Origin: Gordonibacter sp036659115
GTDB lineage: Bacteria > Actinomycetota > Coriobacteriia > Coriobacteriales > Eggerthellaceae
NCBI RefSeq assembly: GCF_036659115.1
Contig: NZ_JAVXDF010000050.1
Length of the DNA: 18,244 bases
Strand: one strand, 5' to 3'
Made by a program: the position numbers and the translations under genes. This document shows, one piece after another, positions 7,210 to 14,715 of this stretch (the stretch's first letter is position 1; the number at the start of each line of letters is the position of its first letter). The notes under the pieces were generated by a model. The model saw only the letters and a list, made by a program, of their open reading frames with translations, was not told where the DNA came from and made no database searches.

Positions 7210-7572
7210 ATGGGGCTTGGCGCCGTACACACGCGCAGTGTCAAAACGAAGCGCAAGTTTTCGATCGATGAGATCTACGACATTCTCGAGGCGGAGGCGA
7301 ATCTGCCCGCCGAGCCGTACATTACCGGAAAAGGCCTGATGCGCGGCTTATTCGTGCCCGGTATGGGGAAATTCGACGTCTGCATTTCCTCGATGGGGAA
7401 GAAGATCTCGTGCAGCGAGTACGTGCGCCAAGGCGAGCAGGCGAAAAGCCTTGCCCTCAACGTGGTGACGAATAGCTGGTCGGATATCCTCGATGGCGAT
7501 TCGATGGACAACAAGGCCGTTACCGACGCAGTGGCCGACGAAGTGGAGCGTCTGTTCGCAAATCGCGCTTAG
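7210..7572 (+). CDS. Conserved-looking hypothetical protein, 120 residues
   Basis: I do not recognise this protein. It is soluble, with no signal peptide or membrane span. It has a basic N-terminus (HTRSVKTKRKF), a helix FSIDEIYDILEAEANL, a glycine-containing middle (ITGKGLMRGLFVPGMGKFDVCISSMGKK) and a C-terminal helix (DAVADEVERLFANRA). The ATG at 7210 was preferred because GGGAGA lies upstream at 7199-7204; in-frame codons before it fall in the promoter region. It is transcribed against its neighbours, between the response regulator and the kinase operon, and its upstream region holds a weak tandem LytTR-like site. It may belong to the same regulon, but no function can be stated. Confidence 0.75.
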   Translation: MGLGAVHTRSVKTKRKFSIDEIYDILEAEANLPAEPYITGKGLMRGLFVPGMGKFDVCISSMGKKISCSEYVRQGEQAKSLALNVVTNSWSDILDGDSMDNKAVTDAVADEVERLFANRA

Positions 7573-7582
7573 GAGCAGGGGT

Positions 7583-7618
7583 ATCCCGGGTCGTCGTCGC
7601 GAAGCGGTACTCCGGGAT
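7583..7618. terminator. Hairpin between convergent genes
   Basis: ATCCCGG (7583-7589) pairs with CCGGGAT (7612-7618), and a smaller CGC-GAA-GCG stem can form in the loop. It lies between the stop of the 120-aa gene and the stop of the kinase gene. There is no T-run, so its role in termination is uncertain. Confidence 0.4.
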
Positions 7619-7623
7619 GTCCC

Positions 7624-9699
7624 TCAGCCGATGTTTTCCCTCGTGGACGGTAGGGTGGGAAGGTAGAGCGACACACTGAACCGCTCCTCGGCGTATTCGA
7701 TGGAAAGCGTGCCGCCCAACGACTTGACAGTGTCGTGTACCGACGAGAGTCCGATGCCCCAGCCTTCGCGTTTGGACGACAACAGTTGTCCGTCGCGCAG
7801 GCGGGGTTCATCGGCGGGCTCGTTGTCGATGACGATGACCAGCAGATCCCCTGCCATCTCGGCGGCGATGAGCACCGAGTATCGGACGTTTTCGGCGTTG
7901 GCGTTGTCGCTGGTTTCGTGGATGTGCTCGCCTTCACCTTCTCTGGCTTCGCGGCCGTTCCCGTTTTCGTTTTCGGCGTCGTTTGCCCGGCGCATTCTGT
8001 GTGCGCACGCTTCGAATGCGTTTTCCAGCAGATTTCCCACGATAATGCACAGGTCCACCGCTCCGATGGAGATGTTCTGGGGCGCGGCAACGTGTGCGGT
8101 GAAGTCGATGCTTCGGTCGCGGGCGACGGATCGGTAATGGTTGAGCAGTGCGTTGAGCTCCACGTGGTCGCACAGGTGCGCAAGCGTGCTGGAGGTGGCG
8201 CGGGACGTCGCGTCCATGTTCTCCAAATAGGCGGTGAGCTCGGTGGTGCGGTTCTCGCGCGCGAGAGCTGCGATGAGGTTGAGGTGTTGCCGGAAGTCGT
8301 GCCGCGCCGTGCGCTGGACTTCTTCCCACGCTGCCGTCTGCCGCAGATGCTCGGACTGCACGGCTATCTGCTGCTCCATCGCGCGCCGTTGCGCGGCGAG
8401 CGAGAGGCCGCGTTGGTACCCCGAGGCGATCATGGAGGTAAGGGAGATTCCTGTCGCAAGCACGAGGCCCAGGCAGCCCCACTCCATGAACCAGCCGCCC
8501 ACGATGGGTTCATACTGGGGGATGAGCCTGTCCCCTATGACGGAAGCTGCGTACAGCACGCTGGCGAACAGCATGGGATGGATGCGCCCGGTGCGGCCGA
8601 TGCGCTGCGCCGCGCACAGCAGCAGGTACGCCGCCGCTGCGAGTTTGAAGCAGAAAGCAGCCATGGAGAACAGGGTTATCGCGTTTTTGGAAAGTAGGGG
8701 AGCGCTTATGCTGAATGCGACAGCTATCAAGCAGAATGCCCCTGCAGTGAGCACGCTCGCCCGCTTGGCCGCGCGGCTTGTCTCGCAGAGAGTATTGCAG
8801 ATGGCGATGACCAGCAGCACCGCGACGTAGCCGCTGACTATCTCCAAGGTGTACCAGGGCTGCGCCGGCAAAACGAACAGACCGCGTACGATCGGATACG
8901 AGATGAACACGGCGGTGGCGGCGCACAGCAGCGCGAATAGCCCTGTTTCGGCTCTCTTTTCCCGTACGGCGACGGCAAGGGCGAGCGCCAGCAAACCCAG
9001 CAGAAGCGTCATACATTCCGTTGCGGCTGCGGCGCCTATGCGCGCTTCGCGAACCGTTGCGATAGCCTGCGGATTGCCGAGGGCCACCGGATGGGTCATG
9101 CCACCGTACACGTACGAGTAATCGCTTACGGCGAACAGCAGGGTTACCGTCCCGCTTCCTTCGAACGCGACAGTCTGTTCGCCAATGGCGTCGACGTAGC
9201 CGTCCGCGTGTGGGTTCCCCAGCGAGACAACCAGCTCGTCATCAATGTACAGCTCGTAGGCGGAATATACTTCGGGGATGTTCAGCGCATAGGCGCGTCG
9301 CTCGTCGGGCAGGTGCAGCGTCATCACGTACGTGCCGGACCCATGAGGGCTTCGCCGATTGTCATCCATGCTGAAGTTGCCGTACTGTCCAAGCGATATG
9401 TAGCGCAGTGCGTCGGCACCCGCCGTATCCAGCGTGTCGGGGGCGAGCAGCTGGTCGGGGTAGAACGCCCAGCCGTCGCAGAGATAGTGGATCGCCTGGT
9501 CATCCATCTCCGCGTCGTTGAGGTACAGGATACCGTTTATGCCCTGCGGGCCGGGCTTGGCGTACTTGTTGTCAACGACGGAAAGCGTGAGGAACAGTGC
9601 AGATGCCAGTGCGGCGAGGGCGACGGCGATGAGCACGTGGGCGACTCGGAACACCGCCTTCGCGCGAGGCTCGCCCGCGGATGCCCCGAACGAAGGCAC
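7624..9699 (-). CDS. 7TM (7TMR-DISM-like) sensor histidine kinase with GHKL ATPase
   Basis: A 691-residue membrane kinase. An N-terminal span (about 21-42) is followed by an extracytoplasmic domain (about 45-220) rich in strands (YVMTLHLPDERRAYAL, AYELYIDDELVVSLGN), like the jelly-roll sensor of 7TMR-DISM proteins. Seven hydrophobic helices follow (about 225-425), then a coiled linker. The histidine box is TARHDFRQHLNLI (likely phospho-site H467). The GHKL ATPase domain has N-box GNLLENAFEAC, G1 VIVIDNEPADEP and G2 GWGIGLSSV. A hydrophilic low-complexity stretch (571-605) is inserted between the N-box and G1. The start is GTG at 9699, four bases past the surface-protein stop, with no good ribosome site, so translational coupling is likely. 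Its likely partner is the LytTR regulator at 6209-6937; the signal is unknown. Confidence 0.92.
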   Translation of the reverse strand: MPSFGASAGEPRAKAVFRVAHVLIAVALAALASALFLTLSVVDNKYAKPGPQGINGILYLNDAEMDDQAIHYLCDGWAFYPDQLLAPDTLDTAGADALRYISLGQYGNFSMDDNRRSPHGSGTYVMTLHLPDERRAYALNIPEVYSAYELYIDDELVVSLGNPHADGYVDAIGEQTVAFEGSGTVTLLFAVSDYSYVYGGMTHPVALGNPQAIATVREARIGAAAATECMTLLLGLLALALAVAVREKRAETGLFALLCAATAVFISYPIVRGLFVLPAQPWYTLEIVSGYVAVLLVIAICNTLCETSRAAKRASVLTAGAFCLIAVAFSISAPLLSKNAITLFSMAAFCFKLAAAAYLLLCAAQRIGRTGRIHPMLFASVLYAASVIGDRLIPQYEPIVGGWFMEWGCLGLVLATGISLTSMIASGYQRGLSLAAQRRAMEQQIAVQSEHLRQTAAWEEVQRTARHDFRQHLNLIAALARENRTTELTAYLENMDATSRATSSTLAHLCDHVELNALLNHYRSVARDRSIDFTAHVAAPQNISIGAVDLCIIVGNLLENAFEACAHRMRRANDAENENGNGREAREGEGEHIHETSDNANAENVRYSVLIAAEMAGDLLVIVIDNEPADEPRLRDGQLLSSKREGWGIGLSSVHDTVKSLGGTLSIEYAEERFSVSLYLPTLPSTRENIG

Positions 9700-9700
9700 G

Positions 9701-11422
9701 CTACGCCCGTTTTCTCAGGAAAGCCAGGATGCCGAATCCTCCTACTGCGGCAAGCGCCCCCATCGCGCACAGCGCGAGGGCCAGAGACAAAGCGGGTTCT
9801 TCGGCACTTTTTTTGAGCGTATCCGTACCGTCGAGGGTGGCGGCGTAAGCTCTATCGATTGGTTCAGAGGGCTGTGCGCCGGCGTTCTCGCTGTTCCCAC
9901 CGGTTGCTCCGTGGCCCTCAACAACGTGAAAAGTGCCCGGTTTATCAACAGTAAAGGAGAGGGCGGTTCCGTTGAGCACGCCTTGGGCTACAACGATGCT
10001 GTCTTCATCCAGTATCGTGAGTGCCGTATTGCGATCTTGCTGCTCGTACGGCATGCGTACGGTCATGCCGGGCGCATGGGGGAGCGGCTGATTGTTCACG
10101 GTCAGAGCTACGCTCAGGCTGCTCGCATCCCTTTGCATCGCGTAGACCGAGAGCGTGTCTGAAGGTTTTAGGCCAAGGGATGTCAAGAAGGCGCTGGGAA
10201 GACCGATCACCACGCCGTTTTGATCGAAGAACACGGCTTTGCTTGCGGAGCACAAGTCGGCCAGGCGCGTGCCTGATATCGTGGTTTCGTACGCGCTGTA
10301 GCGTTCGAGCGCGCGTTGTCCGAGCGGTTGTGCTGCGCTTGCCGCGGAGGTGCCGCTCGCGTTGTTCGCGGAGTCGGATGAGGGAGAGGCCGCGTCTGGG
10401 TTGGACGCTGTTCCGCCCTGTTCATCTGTGCCAGTCTGATTCGAATCGGCGGAGTTATTGTCGCCGGTGCCTGTCGAGGGGTCTCCTGCTCCGAGAGAGT
10501 TGTCGGGTGGCGGCTGCTCGCCGTCGGCGGGGCCGCTACCGTCGCCGTCGCCGCCGTCGCGGTCGCCCGAAATTGTGTCGATGACGAGGGCGTTCCCTGC
10601 ATCGAACAGGAAGCCTATTTCGGCGTACCCTCGGGGGTACTCGATGCGAATCCGATAGACGGTTCCCGAAGAAAGCTCGTTGCTGTATACGAAAAGCCCA
10701 TTGTCTTGCACGAGGCCAATATCTTCGCTTGTGATGTCCTTCCAATCGCTGGTGCCGCTGGAAAGGTAGGCGTGAATTGCCGTTTCGTTGAACTCGGTTG
10801 GTACGACCCAAGGGAACATCAGGTGCGACGAAGCGTTGTAATGCGTATCGAGCACCGGTTTGTTCGGAATTTGTACGGACGTGGGCTTGGTGAAGCTGAT
10901 CTGGGTGGAGCCGTCCTTCCAGCAATAGCCTTCCGGCAGCGTGGCGCGCGCGATGATCAGGTTGAACCCGGGTTTCGACGTGTCGAGCGTCGAGAGATCC
11001 CAGTCGAGGGTTAGAAGAATGCGATCCTCCTGCGCAGCATCGGTGAAGGTCTCCTCGGTGGATGCCAGGACGGATGCCTCAAGCTCTTCCGAAGCCAACA
11101 GGTCGGTGTCGGTGGTTCCCACGGCGATGGCGCAGGCACGCAGCGTCGTGCCCGACATATCGAGCGAGCGCAGCATAACGAGGTCGTCCGACGGAGCGGG
11201 AGCGCTGCCGGTGCCGCCGCTGCCCACATCGACTGGCGGAGTGCCATCGATGGGAATATCGACGATGCCGCCGTTCGCGACCCCTCCATCGTATATGGCT
11301 GCAAGCGCTGGCGCGGGCAGGCAGACGCTGACGCACAGCAGGAGTACCGCTAACGCTGAGAAGGTGGTGCGCCCTGCCGAAAAGAGAGTTGCGCGGCGTG
11401 TGGTTAAAAACGCGTGGTGCAC
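9701..11422 (-). CDS. Secreted, C-terminally anchored surface protein
   Basis: A 573-residue exported protein: a signal peptide (about 1-41, ending PAPALA-A), a Gly/Ser/Thr-rich stretch, a beta-rich region (about 80-290), a long low-complexity Gly/Asp/Ser/Asn spacer (about 305-385), a second beta-rich domain, and a C-terminal membrane helix (ALSLALALCAMGALAAVGGFGILAF) followed by RKRA. The tail resembles a sortase substrate but I see no LPXTG, so plain membrane anchoring is likely. The start is GTG at 11422, with AGGAGG seven bases upstream; upstream in-frame codons run through promoter sequence and are rejected. The kinase gene begins four bases downstream. This tight coupling suggests that the surface protein and sensor work together. 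Two LytTR-like repeats lie about 120 bp upstream. Confidence 0.88.
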   Translation of the reverse strand: MHHAFLTTRRATLFSAGRTTFSALAVLLLCVSVCLPAPALAAIYDGGVANGGIVDIPIDGTPPVDVGSGGTGSAPAPSDDLVMLRSLDMSGTTLRACAIAVGTTDTDLLASEELEASVLASTEETFTDAAQEDRILLTLDWDLSTLDTSKPGFNLIIARATLPEGYCWKDGSTQISFTKPTSVQIPNKPVLDTHYNASSHLMFPWVVPTEFNETAIHAYLSSGTSDWKDITSEDIGLVQDNGLFVYSNELSSGTVYRIRIEYPRGYAEIGFLFDAGNALVIDTISGDRDGGDGDGSGPADGEQPPPDNSLGAGDPSTGTGDNNSADSNQTGTDEQGGTASNPDAASPSSDSANNASGTSAASAAQPLGQRALERYSAYETTISGTRLADLCSASKAVFFDQNGVVIGLPSAFLTSLGLKPSDTLSVYAMQRDASSLSVALTVNNQPLPHAPGMTVRMPYEQQDRNTALTILDEDSIVVAQGVLNGTALSFTVDKPGTFHVVEGHGATGGNSENAGAQPSEPIDRAYAATLDGTDTLKKSAEEPALSLALALCAMGALAAVGGFGILAFLRKRA

Positions 11423-11811
11423 CGTGCTTTCCTCCTGGACTTCAATGGTTTGAGTTGGGCGGTGCCTAGCATAAAACTGAGGCGTTGCTATTCGGTTTCC
11501 ATTTTGGCAACTTCGTGAAATTCTCAAACGAACCCGATGTGAACGTGATGCGCAGGGATGTAAACGTGACTGATTCGTCGGGTTCTTTGCCCGCCCCGGT
11601 AAACTCTTTCTTGTCCCTTTCGTTGAGATTCGCTCCCTTTGCCGGAAACGCCGGTGCACTTTAGCCCATTAGAGTACAATGGGTCGCACCATTCAAGAGC
11701 AATACCCGCACGTCAAACACGATACCTGCTCGCTTACGGACCATGGTTTTCCGATTGCGGCTGGCCCTGGGTGACGCGACGGTGCGGGCAACCAGCGAGG
11801 AGGGATGCATC
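11423..11811. other. 389-bp divergent intergenic region
   Basis: Toward the minus strand it holds the tandem LytTR-type site (11536-11569). Toward the plus strand it holds a -10-like TACAAT at 11675-11680 without a clear -35, then a leader of about 125 bases before ilvE. I looked for a T-box motif and for a leader peptide rich in branched-chain codons followed by an attenuator, and found neither convincingly. Confidence 0.5.
11501..11569 (-). promoter_or_regulatory. Tandem LytTR-type site upstream of the surface protein-kinase operon
   Basis: Two 13-base direct repeats differing at one position (GATGTGAACGTGA at 11536-11548 and GATGTAAACGTGA at 11557-11569 on the plus strand) are 21 bp apart. 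On the minus strand they read TCACGTTTACATC and TCACGTTCACATC. This matches the ACGTT-type half-sites and spacing of LytTR regulators. A weak -10-like CAAAAT starts at 11506, 39 bases after the proximal CGTT. An alternative TATGCT lies at 11473-11468. Confidence 0.6.
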
Positions 11812-12732
11812 ATGGCCATCGACGAAGTGGACTACATCTGGAAGGACGGGGAGATTGTCCCCTGGGCCGAGGCTACGACGCATGTGTTGTCTCACTCGCT
11901 GCACTATGGCTCCGGCGTGTTTGAGGGCATTCGTTGCTATCAGAACCCCGACAACGACAAGAGCTTCGTGTTCCGCCTGCGCGACCACATGGAGCGCCTG
12001 CACCGCAGCTGTAAGATCGCGCTGATCGATCTGCCGTACACTGTGGACGAGCTGTGCGACGCCACGGTTGAAATCATCCGCAAGAACAACCTGAAGGCGT
12101 GCTACATCCGTCCGCTGGTGTATCGCGGCTATGGTGTTATGGGGGTGGACCCCACTGGGGCACCTACCGATGTGATCATCGCCGTGTGGCCCTGGGGCAC
12201 CTACCTGGGCGGCGACGCGTTGGAGAACGGCGTGGCCGTGGGTATCTCGTCGTGGCGCCAGCGTTCCAACAACGCCATCCCGCCGGCGGTGAAGTCCACG
12301 GCATCCTACATGAACTCCATCCTGGCAAAGCTGGAGGCCAAGCAGCACGGTTACGTCGAGGCCATCATGCTGAACGAGCAGGGCCTGGTGTGCGAGGGCA
12401 CCGGCGAGAACCTGTTCATCGTGCGCGACGGCGTGCTGTCCACGCCTCCGCTGTCCGACGGTTTGCTGGAGGGTCTTACGCGCGACACAATCCTCTGCCT
12501 GGCCGACGACCTTGAGATCCCGGCCGTGGAAGAGAGCCTTACGCGCAGCGACCTCTACATTGCCGACGAGGTGTTCATGACCGGCTCCGCTGCCGAGCTC
12601 ACGCCCATCGGATCGGTCGACGGTCGCGAGGTGGGCAAGCCGGGCGAGATCACTCGCGCCCTGCAGGAGCGCTTCTTCGACGTTGTCTATGGCAACATCG
12701 AAGAATACGCCGACTGGCTCACGGAAGTTTAG
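11812..12732 (+). CDS. ilvE: Branched-chain amino acid aminotransferase
   Basis: A 306-residue class IV PLP aminotransferase that interconverts Leu/Ile/Val and their 2-oxo acids using glutamate/2-oxoglutarate. Visible signatures are SHSLHYGSGVFEGIRCY near the N-terminus, YIRPLVYRGYGVMG, the PLP lysine K161 in PPAVKSTASYMNSILAK, E195 in VCEGTGENLF, and the EVFMTGSAAELTPI region near the C-terminus. Length is normal. The ATG at 11812 is fixed by a strong GAGGAGGG at 11797-11804; the in-frame ATG at 11743 would add a non-homologous extension. It is the first gene of an operon with cimA (nine bases downstream) and a TrpR-like gene, consistent with isoleucine synthesis. D-amino acid transaminases share the fold, but the context favours IlvE. 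Confidence 0.95.
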   Translation: MAIDEVDYIWKDGEIVPWAEATTHVLSHSLHYGSGVFEGIRCYQNPDNDKSFVFRLRDHMERLHRSCKIALIDLPYTVDELCDATVEIIRKNNLKACYIRPLVYRGYGVMGVDPTGAPTDVIIAVWPWGTYLGGDALENGVAVGISSWRQRSNNAIPPAVKSTASYMNSILAKLEAKQHGYVEAIMLNEQGLVCEGTGENLFIVRDGVLSTPPLSDGLLEGLTRDTILCLADDLEIPAVEESLTRSDLYIADEVFMTGSAAELTPIGSVDGREVGKPGEITRALQERFFDVVYGNIEEYADWLTEV

Positions 12733-12741
12733 AGTCCTGGT

Positions 12742-14325
12742 TTGGCAAAGATCCTAACCTACGACAGCACGCTGCGCGACGGGGAGCAGTGCGAGGGCAT
12801 TACGCTCTCGCTCGAGGACAAGTTGCGCATCGTGGAACGCCTCGACGCGTTCGGCATCGATGCCGTCGAAGGCGGTTTTCCGGCTTCGAATCCGAAGGAC
12901 ATCGCGTTCTTTGAGCGCATGCGCACCATGCCGCTGACCCATGCGCGCTTGGCTGCCTTCGGTTCCACGTGCAAGAAGGGCGTGGCGGCCGAGGACGACC
13001 GGGGGCTAGCCGATCTCGTGGCCTGCGGGGCGCCTATCGTCACCATCGTCGGGAAGACGTGGGATGCCCAGGTCACCCGTGCCTTACAGACCACGCTCGA
13101 CGAAAACCTGCGCATGATACGCGATTCGGTGGCCTACCTGAAGTCCCAGGGCCTCGAAGTAGTGTTCGATGCCGAGCACTTCTTCGATGGCTACGCAGCC
13201 AATGCGGACTATGCGCTGGCGTGCGTGCGCGAGGCCAGCCAGGCCGGCGCCGACTCGATCGATTTGTGCGAAACGAACGGCGGTGCCTTGCCGCACCAGG
13301 TTGAAGCCGCTGTCGCTGCCGTGGTCGAGGCCTTGCCCGGCCAGCAAGTGGGCATCCATTGCCATAACGATTCCGGGTGCGCGGTAGCGAACACGCTAGC
13401 GGCCGTGCATGCGGGCGCACGCCAGGTGCAGGGCACCGTCAACGGCATCGGCGAGCGCGTAGGCAATGCCGACCTGCTTACCATCATCGCCGACTTGGAG
13501 TTGAAGATGGGCTGTGTGTGCGTAGGCGCCGACCGGCTGCGCCAGCTTACCGGCGTGTCCCAATTCGTGGCGGAGACCTGCAACATGGCCCTGCCGGCAC
13601 ACCAGCCCTATACCGGTGCCGCCGCCTTCGCGCACAAAGGTGGCCTGCATGCCAGCGCTATCGCGCGTTTCCCCGAAGCCTATGAGCACACGTGCCCGGC
13701 AAGCGTGGGGAACACTACGCGCATGCTGGTCAGCGAGCTCGCGGGCAAGGCATCACTTGTGGCGAAGGCGGCAAGCCTGGGCATTGACTTGGGCGCATAT
13801 CCCGACAAGGTGCAGGTTGCGCTCGACGACGTTAAGGCACGCGAGGCGCAAGGTTACTCTTACGAGGTGGCCGACGGATCGTTGGCTGTGCTGCTGCAGG
13901 GGCATTTGGGCGCATTCCGCCCGCATTTCACGTTGGAAAGCTTCCGTGTCATTGTGGATGATCACGAGGACACGGGCGCCCGCGCCAAGGATGCTATGAG
14001 CGAGGCCACTATCAAGATTCACGTGGGCAACGAGCGCTTTGTGGCAACGGGTGAGGGTGCCGGCCCGGTCGGTGCGTTGGACAGCGCGCTGCGCATGGCG
14101 CTCGCGCGCTTCTATCCCGAAGTAGCCGATATCGAGCTCGTGGACTACAAGGTTCGCATCTTGGACGAGAACGTGGGCACCGACGCTATCACGCGCGTCG
14201 TCATCACCACGCGCGACAAACAGGGCAGCTGGGGTACTATCGGCGTGTCCGAGAACATCATCGAGGCCTCGTGGAACGCACTGGTTGATTCCATCGAATA
14301 CGGTCTGATTAGAATGGGGAAGTAA
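12742..14325 (+). CDS. cimA: (R)-citramalate synthase
   Basis: A 527-residue DRE-TIM metallolyase that condenses pyruvate and acetyl-CoA to citramalate, the first step of the threonine-independent route to 2-oxobutyrate and isoleucine. Visible are DSTLRDGEQ at residues 8-16 (catalytic Arg12, metal Asp13), VEGGFPASNPKD, the metal-binding HCHND motif in GIHCHNDSGCAVAN, GTVNGIGERVGNADL and FAHKGGLHASA. The C-terminal LeuA-type allosteric domain runs from about 400 to 527. The length and the GGFPASNPKD region favour citramalate synthase over 2-isopropylmalate or homocitrate synthase, though side activity cannot be excluded. The start is TTG at 12742, giving MAKILTYDSTLRDG. It lies nine bases after the ilvE stop with only a poor ribosome site, so translation is probably coupled. 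The next gene follows after one base. Confidence 0.93.
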   Translation: MAKILTYDSTLRDGEQCEGITLSLEDKLRIVERLDAFGIDAVEGGFPASNPKDIAFFERMRTMPLTHARLAAFGSTCKKGVAAEDDRGLADLVACGAPIVTIVGKTWDAQVTRALQTTLDENLRMIRDSVAYLKSQGLEVVFDAEHFFDGYAANADYALACVREASQAGADSIDLCETNGGALPHQVEAAVAAVVEALPGQQVGIHCHNDSGCAVANTLAAVHAGARQVQGTVNGIGERVGNADLLTIIADLELKMGCVCVGADRLRQLTGVSQFVAETCNMALPAHQPYTGAAAFAHKGGLHASAIARFPEAYEHTCPASVGNTTRMLVSELAGKASLVAKAASLGIDLGAYPDKVQVALDDVKAREAQGYSYEVADGSLAVLLQGHLGAFRPHFTLESFRVIVDDHEDTGARAKDAMSEATIKIHVGNERFVATGEGAGPVGALDSALRMALARFYPEVADIELVDYKVRILDENVGTDAITRVVITTRDKQGSWGTIGVSENIIEASWNALVDSIEYGLIRMGK

Positions 14326-14326
14326 C

Positions 14327-14626
14327 ATGGGCGACCTTAGAACGAAGGAAGTCGAGGACCTGCTGCAGGTGTTCGCCGCGCTCGACAACGAGGACACGAT
14401 CTACGCCCTATTGGAAGACCTGTTCACCATCCGCGAGGTGAAGGAGACGTCGCAGCGCCTCGCCGTGGCGCGCCTCCTCAATGCCGGCCGCTCCTATGCG
14501 GTCATCGAGGAGGCTACCGGCGCCTCCGCTACCACTATCGCCCGGGTGTCGAAGTGCCTCTCCTACGGCTCTGGCGGCTATGCTGTGGCCCTGAACGCCC
14601 TGGACAACACGAAGCGCGGGGTGTAA
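14327..14626 (+). CDS. TrpR-like repressor family protein (YerC/YecD type)
   Basis: A 99-residue all-helical protein of the YerC/YecD branch of the TrpR superfamily. Helices span LRTKEVEDLLQVFAALDNEDTIYALLEDLF and TIREVKETSQRLAVARLL. The helix-turn-helix is YAVIEEATGASATTIARVSKCLSYGSGGY (about 64-92), where ASATTIARVSKCL matches the recognition helix of the family. The start at 14327 has GGGGAAG upstream, within the last codons of cimA, and one base separates the two genes, so they are co-translated. Relatives are DNA-binding proteins of mostly unknown target. In this operon it could sense an amino acid and repress ilvE-cimA, but no operator was identified. It is shorter than E. coli TrpR at the N-terminus, as is normal for this branch. 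Confidence 0.9.
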   Translation: MGDLRTKEVEDLLQVFAALDNEDTIYALLEDLFTIREVKETSQRLAVARLLNAGRSYAVIEEATGASATTIARVSKCLSYGSGGYAVALNALDNTKRGV

Positions 14627-14629
14627 AGC

Positions 14630-14690
14630 CCTCGTTTCCGAGGCGAGCGAACGGAGCACAAGACAGCCTCTTTTTCCCTGTCGGCTCGCC
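14630..14690. terminator. Hairpins between convergent operons
   Basis: CCTCG-TTTC-CGAGG (14630-14643) forms a small hairpin four bases after the TrpR-like stop. It overlaps a larger structure in which GGCGAGC (14642-14648) pairs with GCTCGCC (14684-14690), with an inner GACAG/CTGTC stem. No run of T follows directly. It probably separates the ilvE operon from the convergent luxR-type gene. Confidence 0.5.
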
Positions 14691-14715
14691 GTCTTCTCTG
14701 GCGGGATCGTTCTCG

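Noticed and set aside
7735..8697. Plus-strand frame of 320 codons within the kinase region
   Set aside because: It is a shadow of the GHKL kinase on the opposite strand; composition is arbitrary and there is no domain.
9701..9800. LPXTG sortase signal at the surface protein C-terminus
   Set aside because: A membrane helix and RKRA tail are present, but no LPXTG or close variant precedes them.
9091..9816. Plus-strand frames opposite the kinase N-terminus and surface protein
   Set aside because: They are antisense to two genes with clear signal peptides and domains, and contain no motif.
11743..11811. In-frame upstream ATG as the ilvE start, or a leader peptide rich in Leu/Val
   Set aside because: It is in frame with ilvE without a stop, so it cannot be a classic leader peptide. 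The ATG at 11812 has a much stronger ribosome site and the expected N-terminus.
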